Shown piece after piece: positions 57,350 through 64,000 of a stretch of DNA of 64,000 nucleotides. Under the pieces are notes generated by a model, which was not told where the DNA came from, searched no databases, and saw nothing but the letters and a program-made list of their open reading frames with translations. How positions within the stretch are numbered: the first letter of the stretch is position 1; every line of letters starts with the position of its first letter. Both the position numbers and the translations under genes were made by a program. Origin of the DNA: Ligula intestinalis (taxonomy: Eukaryota; Platyhelminthes; Cestoda; Diphyllobothriidea; Diphyllobothriidae); the NCBI GenBank assembly GCA_036362985.1, contig JAYGXS010000005.1:33076699-33140698 (forward strand), in the 5' to 3' direction.

Positions 57350-59176
57350 CCTTCCCTCATTTAAATTTTATTCATTGTTAAGGCACATAGGGCCCCGTCT
57401 TTACAAACTTAGTAATATGGTACAGACAAATACGAAGCGGGTAATTTGTGCTCTGTCTAAGCAGCCACATAAGCAGCAGGTATGATATGTATGATAACCA
57501 ACAAAGTTCATATCCGACTAACACTCATTTAACATGTTGTTATTATCAACAGCATTTGGCAAATATGGTGATCTAAGAAACAAGTATAAAAATATCTTTC
57601 AATGGAATCGGGGTAGATTTCAACGAGCTGCCAAGTTCCAAAACAAAATGGAAGAATAAAGCAACTTTTATAAAAATATTTACACCTAGATTGATAAGAT
57701 TGGTGCGATGAAGTGAGATAGGACAGTGGTTGTTGATGAGAAAGTGAGAGGGGTCAGAACGCTCTTGTCGTGGGAGAGAGCCAGAGCTAAAGTTCACCAC
57801 CGTTGTGGCATCTGAATGGCTACAGGTTCAACCATCAAGACGATGGAGCAGGAAAAGCTCATTGCAAACAACAGGGCTGTAAAGAAGAGGGGACAGTAGG
57901 TGGCATGAGATCGTCATCGAAATGCCGGAGATGTGAAAATGTGGACTGCAGAATACATCGAAAAGCCAGCGACAACAGAAGAACCCATCACGATCATCAA
58001 CTGAGACAGCGAAGATCATCATCAGGATTGAGAAATGGAGGAAAGCATCAGATTGTCAACAGTTGGCAACGATATTTACATAGAGGAGGAGACGAAAAAC
58101 AGCTACGAATGTTTACTCTGTTGAAAATAATGCAAACACGTTTAGAAATCAACTTAATACAGTAATTGCCGGCTTTTTATCCCACCTCAGGCCCAGACCA
58201 AATTGGGCTTTATAAGCGTGGGCGCAATAACCGAAAGTCCTAGTTCTTGATTAGCAAACGCAGGATAGGCACTTTCCATCGCATAAGTACTGTATAAAGT
58301 GAAGAGCTTGGTTATGTACTAGAACAGAATGCTGTATTTCTGTATTTAACGTAAAAACAAAAGCAAAAAATGATTTTCGAAAGATTTAAAAAAGCGGTCT
58401 AGTGTTAGTTGTTTTGGAGGAAACTTCACTCGCAAGTGCTCTTTGATGTCCTTCTCCAGGCACCAGAAATCGTCGAATTTTGTGAAAGCTGATGCCTGTA
58501 GACCACATTGCGCACGCATAAAGATGAGAAGCTCACTCTTTCCCGTTGCCAAACTAGGCTTTGTAGCCGGCGACTGGGCTTATTAGCTGGCGGATTTTGC
58601 TATGTTAAATTTCGTCCCAAGCTGATTTGGGCTTAATACACGGCTGGGCCTCTTAACCGTGGGCTCAATGAACGGCGACTACTGTATCAAGGAAACCAGC
58701 TCGAAAATCAGGAGGATCCTTTTTAAATTCCAAAGTTGTGTGTTTTGCAAAGTAACGGACAATAAATACTGGTTTCGTAATTTGGCTTTCAATAACGCTA
58801 AGTTAGGCAACACCCAGAAAGCAAGCGACGATTATTCCAAGGGAAGTCATATTTGGAGTCAAAAAATAAGGTAGGTGTGGAGCAGAGGTGGTGAAATGAT
58901 CTTAGGGGTAATTACGAGTGGTATTAGATGGAGCTACTGGAGTGGATGCGTTAATTCGTGGGAGATAAGGGCTAGAATTGACGCATAACAGGAATTATAG
59001 GCCAACTTCGAGTCCCTAACCCACAGAAATTTAATGTTCGCTGATTCCCTTTATAGGAGATACTGAATCCAGAAAGAGAACATCGTCTTCAAGTAAAAAC
59101 CCTCTGAACATGTTTAATCTAACTGCGGCCAAAACCATTCATCAGAGCAGAAAGGGGACAGGAGTATTCTATAATA
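57350..59176 (-). mobile_element. LINE-X copy B, 3' end only
   Basis: It matches 51930-53258 block by block (CACCATTGTTACACCGCCC versus CACCGTTGTGGCATCTG, ACGCCGGAGATGTGA versus ATGCCGGAGATGTGA, AATTACGAGTGGCAT versus AATTACGAGTGGTAT). The length equals copy A's 3' part after removing the 525-bp pogo insertion. The minus strand shows decayed RT C-terminal codons. The 5' edge at 59176 coincides with the gypsy LTR start. Confidence 0.75.
58160..58684. mobile_element. Internally deleted pogo/Tigger-like element
   Basis: Ends read CAGTAATTGCCGGC and, inverted, CAGTAGTCGCCGTTC, flanked by TA on both sides (58158-58159, 58685-58686). The subterminal sequences (GGGCTTTATAAGCGTGGGCG and its partner near 58640) resemble Tigger ends. 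A minus-strand frame (58346-58552) keeps a transposase C-terminus, KDIKEHLRVKFPPKQLTLDR followed by FFKS, including a PIP-box-like QLTLDRFF. Most of the transposase is deleted. Confidence 0.8.
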
Positions 59177-60230
59177 TGTGGGAGCCTACCGCTGTTAACT
59201 CATGCTATCTGCCTTTGTTCGCCGCAAACTTGGCACCCACTGTCAGTACGCTCCGTTTTTCTCGCCGCAGCAAGCCTTGCACAAGCGCCAGCCAATCGAT
59301 GACCGCCTATCCACCTGGTCGGCTGAAGCTTCACACTAAGCCACACAGCGAGCAAGGCGGACTCACTCGGCCTTCCGCCTCGGCTCGAGACGGACGCGAA
59401 GCTACAGTGCCATCTCATGGTGCTTATGGTCGAACTCAACGCCAGGCCGAGTCAACCACTTTTTTACTGACTATTCTCCTACTTTTTCTGTACAGAATAT
59501 AACCTTCTCCTACTCTGCTTCTTCAACTCTTTTCTATCATCTCCTAAGGAACCGGGCCTTGAAGATCGCAGTCGTTAGGTTAAGCAGCGTAGTCTTAACT
59601 ACAACAAATCCTTTGCGATAGTGGTGACCCAAACGTGATCTGAACTCTCAAATTCTGATGTGGCTGCGCTCAATCATCATCAGACTTCCCTCATCTTCAA
59701 TTGAATTTTTCCTGTGCCATCTTATGTGGCCATGAAATGGCGAATTTTATAACCGACACGTTGTCGTGAAGCATGATGGAGACTCACAATTGCTCAGAAC
59801 CCGTCGACCCAGGCTTTGATTCCTTCCCCATCCCGAAGAGCTGTTCCCGCTTTGAGTATCCATATCCTCACCTTTTTTCCAAACTCTGATTCTTCTTCTA
59901 CTGCCAACGGTATCCCTCCTCCCTCAACTCAACGCAACCAAAACTGACACGGCATACGAATTTGCCGTCGAGGTTCAACGCAGCCAACATGGCTCTCTCA
60001 AACGTAGTCGAGATGCCCAATCTCCTGCACAACTCACGCATGACAGCAAAGAAACTCATATGAGTCACAACCGTCCCATCAACATGGCTTCCATATGCCA
60101 GCAACATCAACTCTTCAAATTCTTCCAACTCTTCCCTATCTTTCACTGATCTCCCTTCGTTTATTTTCATTTCCTCTCTCTACCATTGACATCAGTTCTG
60201 CCTTCGGCGACCAAAACCGCCGCCTTCGGT

Positions 60231-60352
60231 CTTGCCGGAGGGTACTGTGGGAGCCTGCCATTGTTAACTCATGCTGTCTGCCTTTGTTTGCCACGAAATT
60301 GGCAGACAGCATGCGTTAACAGTGGCAGGATTCCACAGTACCCCCCGGCATT
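60231..60352. repeat. Hairpin with LTR-like arms at the RT deletion
   Basis: Arms 60241-60282 and 60301-60342 are inverted copies with 4 mismatches in 42, extending about 10 nt further outward; the loop is 18 nt. The left arm (GTGGGAGCCTGCCATTGTTA, then ACTCATGCTGTCTGCC) closely resembles the LTR start at 59178. It sits exactly where RT is missing. Confidence 0.85.
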
Positions 60353-61208
60353 CGGGGTAGCCAAGAAAGCACTCACGGATGCCACCCTGTTTCATCATCT
60401 GAACACCGATGCTGATACACAGCTTATTCTGACCACCGATGCATCAAACATTGCCGTCGGCGCAGTTCTGCAGCAACAGGTTCACGATCAGTTGCAGCCA
60501 CTAGCCTTCTTCTCCCAGAAGCTTTAGCCGGCGCAGACTCGCTAAAGTACTTTCTCACGTGAACTTCTCGCCATTTACCTGGCATTCCGAAATTTTCGTC
60601 ACCTGCTCGAGGAGAGAGATTTTCAGGTCCACACGGAACAAAAACCTCTCACTTACACCCTCAAAGATAAACCCAATCGATATTCGCCGCGTGAAGTACG
60701 TCACATTGACTACATCTCTCAATTCACCTCAGACATACGCTATGTCCGTGGTGATGAGAATGTCGTTGCTGATGCCTTGTCCCGTCCAGAAGTCAACGCT
60801 CTTACCACCACGTTAGACATGGCGAAGCTTGCGGAAGCGCAGACGCTTGATGACTCCATCATTGAAATACTTGCGTCTTCTGTGCTTCAGCTGCTTGAGG
60901 CTCCCCTTCCCGCGGCACCAGGGTCTATCGTGTGTGATCTTTCTACAGGTACACTTCGTTCAGTGGTTCCCCAATCCTACCGTAAAGTCGTTTTCGACCA
61001 TTTCCATTCGCATTCCCACCCCGGTGTTCGTGCCGGCCGCAAACTCATCACTGCCCGTTTTGTCTGGCCAAAGATAAACACCAACATTGCTACCTTGACC
61101 AGGCACTGCTTAGCCTGCCAAAAGAATAAGGTCCAGCTACACACTGTTTCACCCCCCAGCACGTTCGCGGTTCCCGACGCCCGTTTTGAACACGTCCACA
61201 TGGATTAA
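60350..61208 (+). pseudogene. Gypsy RNase H and integrase N-terminus
   Basis: RNase H: AKKALTDATLFHHLNTDADT, LILTTDASNIAVGAVLQQQV, then stops at 60526 and 60543 and a new frame with SRELLAIYLAFRNFRHLLEE and YVRGDENVVADALSRPEVNA. Integrase zinc finger: HFHSHSHPGVRAGRKLITAR, FVWPKINTNIATLTRHCLAC and QKNK, giving the H-H-C-C pattern. The frame ends at TAA 61206. Confidence 0.85.
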
Positions 61209-62140
61209 GTCGGACCGTTACCCCATCTCGTGGTTTCAAGCACATTCTGACTGCTGTTGATCCTTTCACACGATGGCCCATCGCCGTTACCATCTCGGAT
61301 ACCTCGGCAGAGAATATTGCCATGGTCTTCCTTACGCACTGGATAGCCAACTTCGGTGTTCCAGCTACCCTCACCATTGACCACGGAAGTCACATCTTCA
61401 CTCTTCCATGAATTCACTAGACTGCCCGGGTGCTTGCATATCACCACTACTGCCTATCACCCAGCATCAAACGCCCTCATGGAACACCTTCAGCGTCTGT
61501 TTAAGTCCGCTTTGATGTCTCAACCTGCCCCGCATAACTGGAGCGACAACCTGCCGCTCGTCCTCCTCCGCAATCGCTCGGCTGTTAAGAAAAACATTCA
61601 ATGCACTGCCGCTGATCTCGTTTACGGCACATCCTTCCGCTTACCTGGTGAGCTCGTGCAGTCTTCCTCCGTCGCCCCTGACGCCCCTGACGCCACGAAC
61701 AACTTCGTGCAACAGCTGCAGCAACGCATGGCCGCACTGCGCCCAACACCCTCACGCGCGACACCTCGACGCGTTTTCGTGTGCGACGACTTGCACACAA
61801 CCCCATTCGTGTTTCTCCGACAAGATGCAGTTCGCAGGCCCTTTGCCCACCGTATGATAGTCCCTTCAAAGTGCTTGAATGGAAGGACACATATTTTGTC
61901 ATTCAAAGGGCTGCTGCTACTGGTACGGTCTCAATCTACAGACTGAAGCCGGCCTACGCGGAATGCACTTCACCATCACCTGGTCCGTCCACTTCCATGG
62001 CACCTTCACCCTGGAATCCACCTGCTGCCCGCAGCCCACCACCGACATCCCTCTCACCCCCTCCCACCCCTTCCACCCCTTCCACTCGTTCCGGTAGACA
62101 TGTTCGTTTTCCTACCAACTCGCAAGACTTTGTTGTTTAA
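61209..62140 (+). pseudogene. Gypsy integrase core and C-terminus
   Basis: After one frame change the core reads through a segment equivalent to FKHILTAVDPFTRWPIAVTI (catalytic Asp), then WIANFGVPATLTIDHGSHIF (where the second Asp of TxDxGxxF reads TIDHGSHIF), then YHPASNALMEHLQRLFKSAL (where the usual Asn-Gly and Glu positions read SNALMEH). The C-terminal part holds PLVLLRNRSAVKKNIQCTAA, and another frame ends SGRHVRFPTNSQDFVV at TAA 62138. Confidence 0.8.
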
Positions 62141-62634
62141 CCTTTTTGGCCATCATCTTTTGTCAAACGTTTGAAACCCACCAATGCTCTGGTGGAGGAG
62201 TTTTGTGGGCTCTTAGCTCAACTTATGCACTGTTTAAATTTATCAATTTTCCAATTTTGCTTTTACACAAAATACAGCACTTTCGGTTCTGACCGCGTGC
62301 TCTTCGCTAGCAACTTTCTTGCCAACAACTTTCCACAGCTTAATGTCTCTGCTCACATGCCGCTATTTCCTTCGCCCTTCAATGACACCTTCCTCTGGTG
62401 ATCATTCCCGGGCTCAAGAGAATCCAACAGCAATTTATAAATGAGATTTCTCTCATACCTCACGAGTGTAACTCAACGAACTTCGATTCCGGTCTTCACG
62501 AAGTCATCCTTTGGCAAGTCGATTTCTTGGCTATTGCTGGCAAGGATCGTGAATGATCTAAGTGAGTTGCATCATTTCTTAATCTTCATTGTTATCCTCG
62601 TAAACCGTTTTCTCACTTTTTCCCACTAAGATAG

Positions 62635-64000
62635 CCTAGATTGCAAAGACAGTTGAAAGACCAGTCTACTAGTTCATTATCGGTGCACCTTAGAATCGCA
62701 GAGATTTTCGAATTAGCGTCTAAGATTCATCTTACACGTGACAAACATAGGGAATCTTGCGCACTCAGCGAGTTAAACTCTGCAAAATCGATTGCCCAAC
62801 TGTTCCGCCGTCGGTCCTCCGCTAAACGAGGTCACGAAATCCCCCCCTTACTGAATGAAAATAAAAACTTTGTGCAAGATGAGTCTGAGAAGGCTGAACT
62901 GTTCAATGCGTTCTTTGCAAAACACCTTACGACGGAATCTGAACCGCTCCCGTCGTTTCAGCCATGCTCAGTCAATACTATCAGTACCATAGATTTTTCC
63001 ATAGAAGTAATTCGTAAGCACATTATCCGTCTAAAAAACTCGCACTCCTCGGGAACTGACGGCCTTCCAAATTCACTTATCAAGAGAGTATTCAGCTTCC
63101 CCCGATTGCTAAGTTATCTATTCTCAGCTTATCTTCTAAACGGTTTCTTTCCTGACTCATGGAAGACATCTATTATTCTTCCAGTCTTCAAGTCAGGATC
63201 TCGTTCGGACGTAAATAACTACCGAGGTGTTCATAAAACCCCGGCCCTAGCCAAACTTCTGGAAAAGATCATTTTTAATCAAATTCTCGATTTTTGTGTA
63301 GAAAATAAACTATTAAGTGCCTCACAGCATGGATTTCTACCTGGAAGATCATGCGAAACCTGCCACTTAGCATTCCTTAACCTGGTTACTTCACTTCGTA
63401 ATGAACAGCAATCAGTCATCGTGATTTACTTTGACCTTAGTAAAGCTTTTGACAAGGTGCCTCATAGGCGCCTTTTAGTGAAACTGGAAGCCCTAGGCAT
63501 CAGGCCTCCCCTCCTCGATTTCATTGCCTCCTACCTGTCTAACCGCAGCCAGAAGGTCTTAGTAGGCAATAGCTACTCGATGCCTCAGCCGATAACGAGT
63601 GGTGTATTACAAGGCACGGTTTTAGGTCCCCTCCTTTTCATTCTTTACATAAATGAAATTTCAACAGTGCTAAATAATTCGGAAAATTTCATTTATGCTG
63701 AAGACCTTAAGTGTATTTACTCATTTTCTAAGGACACGGCCAGTAGTTGTGTTGATAAAGTTAACGCAGACTTGCGTACTCTCTCAAGTTGGAGCGCAAC
63801 ATGGCAGATGGAGTTTTCTCCATCAAAATGTAGTTTCTTGAGTTTTGGTCCCGCAAGGCTTCCTGGACCCATTATCTTCCAAAATAGTCCACTGTTAGAA
63901 AGATCAACGATAAAGGATTTGGGTCTTACTTACACGAATAAGCTTGCATTATCACCTCATGCAGATCGAATTTCTGCCAAGGCCGCACAGATATGTGGGT
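62635..64000 (+). CDS. LINE-X reverse transcriptase, open to window edge
   Basis: 455 codons without a stop, continuing past 64000. Motifs: GTDGLPNSLIKRV, DSWKTSIILPVFKSGSRSDV, NNYRGVHKTPALAKLLEKII, SQHGFLPGRSCETCHLAFLN, VIYFDLSKAFDKVPHRRLLV (first catalytic Asp), TSGVLQGTVLGPLLFILYIN, FIYAEDLKCIYSF, then WQMEFSPSKCSFLSF and STIKDLGLTYTNKL. The normally invariant YADD reads YAED (Glu codon 63700-63702), whereas copy A at 55.7 kb has YADD. The endonuclease part upstream (62400-62634) is broken by stops. It is the best preserved LINE frame in the window but probably catalytically dead. Confidence 0.85.

Larger units (their letters stand above)
59177..62200 (+). mobile_element. Ty3/gypsy LTR retrotransposon, RT deleted
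   Basis: It starts at TGTGGGAGCC (5' LTR, end unclear), then a candidate tRNA primer site TGGTGACCCAAACGTGATC (59622-59640), then gag start SDVAALNHHQTSL (about 59655). Most of gag, protease and all of RT are missing; pol resumes with RNase H at about 60360, then integrase to 62140. A purine-rich GGTGGAGGAG at about 62192 could be the polypurine tract before a lost 3' LTR. The primer site resembles the tRNA-Trp type reported for flatworm CsRn1-like elements. Confidence 0.8.

Noticed and set aside
59898..60170. Minus-strand frame of 90 codons with a plausible amino-acid mix
   Set aside because: It lies inside the gypsy element opposite to its coding direction and has no homology I can name.

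Overview
This is repeat-rich animal nuclear DNA, most probably from a flatworm and plausibly a tapeworm. That is an inference from three things: spliced genes whose first introns are only 29-79 nt and whose later introns are kilobases long, a retroelement mix of Penelope-like (PLE), RTE, CR1-like and Ty3/gypsy elements, and tRNA-derived SINEs. No species can be fixed from the sequence alone.

Two host genes can be assembled exon by exon, with intron phases that agree at every junction found. (1) On the + strand, 875-28873, lies the 3' part of an ARB2A (FAM172A) homologue with an Arb2 domain: eight exons totalling 1,893 nt (630 codons plus stop), followed by an AATAAA 49 nt after the stop. Its 5' exons lie left of the window. 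(2) On the - strand, about 50494 down to 36693, lies an equilibrative nucleoside transporter (SLC29/ENT family): eleven exons totalling 1,271 nt (423 codons plus 2 nt), including a 31-nt microexon. Its last exon was not found. The genes converge tail to tail; the 28.9-36.7 kb interval between them holds a CR1-like LINE and SINE copies.

Almost everything else is mobile DNA in various states of decay. Region by region: 0-0.7 kb, 3' end of a PLE; 2.1-4.2 kb, a LINE with an RNase H domain (- strand); 5-6.6, 16.3-17.4 and 17.9-19.7 kb, copies of an AT-rich dispersed repeat; 10.45-11.2 kb, a PLE remnant with inverted ends; 11.7-13.1 kb, a 1.4-kb foldback with a deleted mariner in its centre; 20.2-20.9 kb, an RTE tail; 24.2-25.0 kb, a second PLE family; 25.4-26.2 kb, a foldback element; 30.2-35.8 kb, a near full-length CR1-like LINE; 44-48.6 kb, two RTE LINEs inside ENT introns; 51.9-55.9 kb, a LINE interrupted by a PLE with a 4-bp target duplication; 57.3-59.2 kb, another copy of that LINE's 3' end carrying a deleted pogo/Tigger element; 59.2-62.1 kb, a gypsy element lacking reverse transcriptase; 62.6-64 kb, a long open LINE reverse transcriptase running off the window.

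The most striking non-coding signal is a small type I hammerhead ribozyme near the 3' end of the PLE copies. Its stem I is preserved by compensatory changes between copies.
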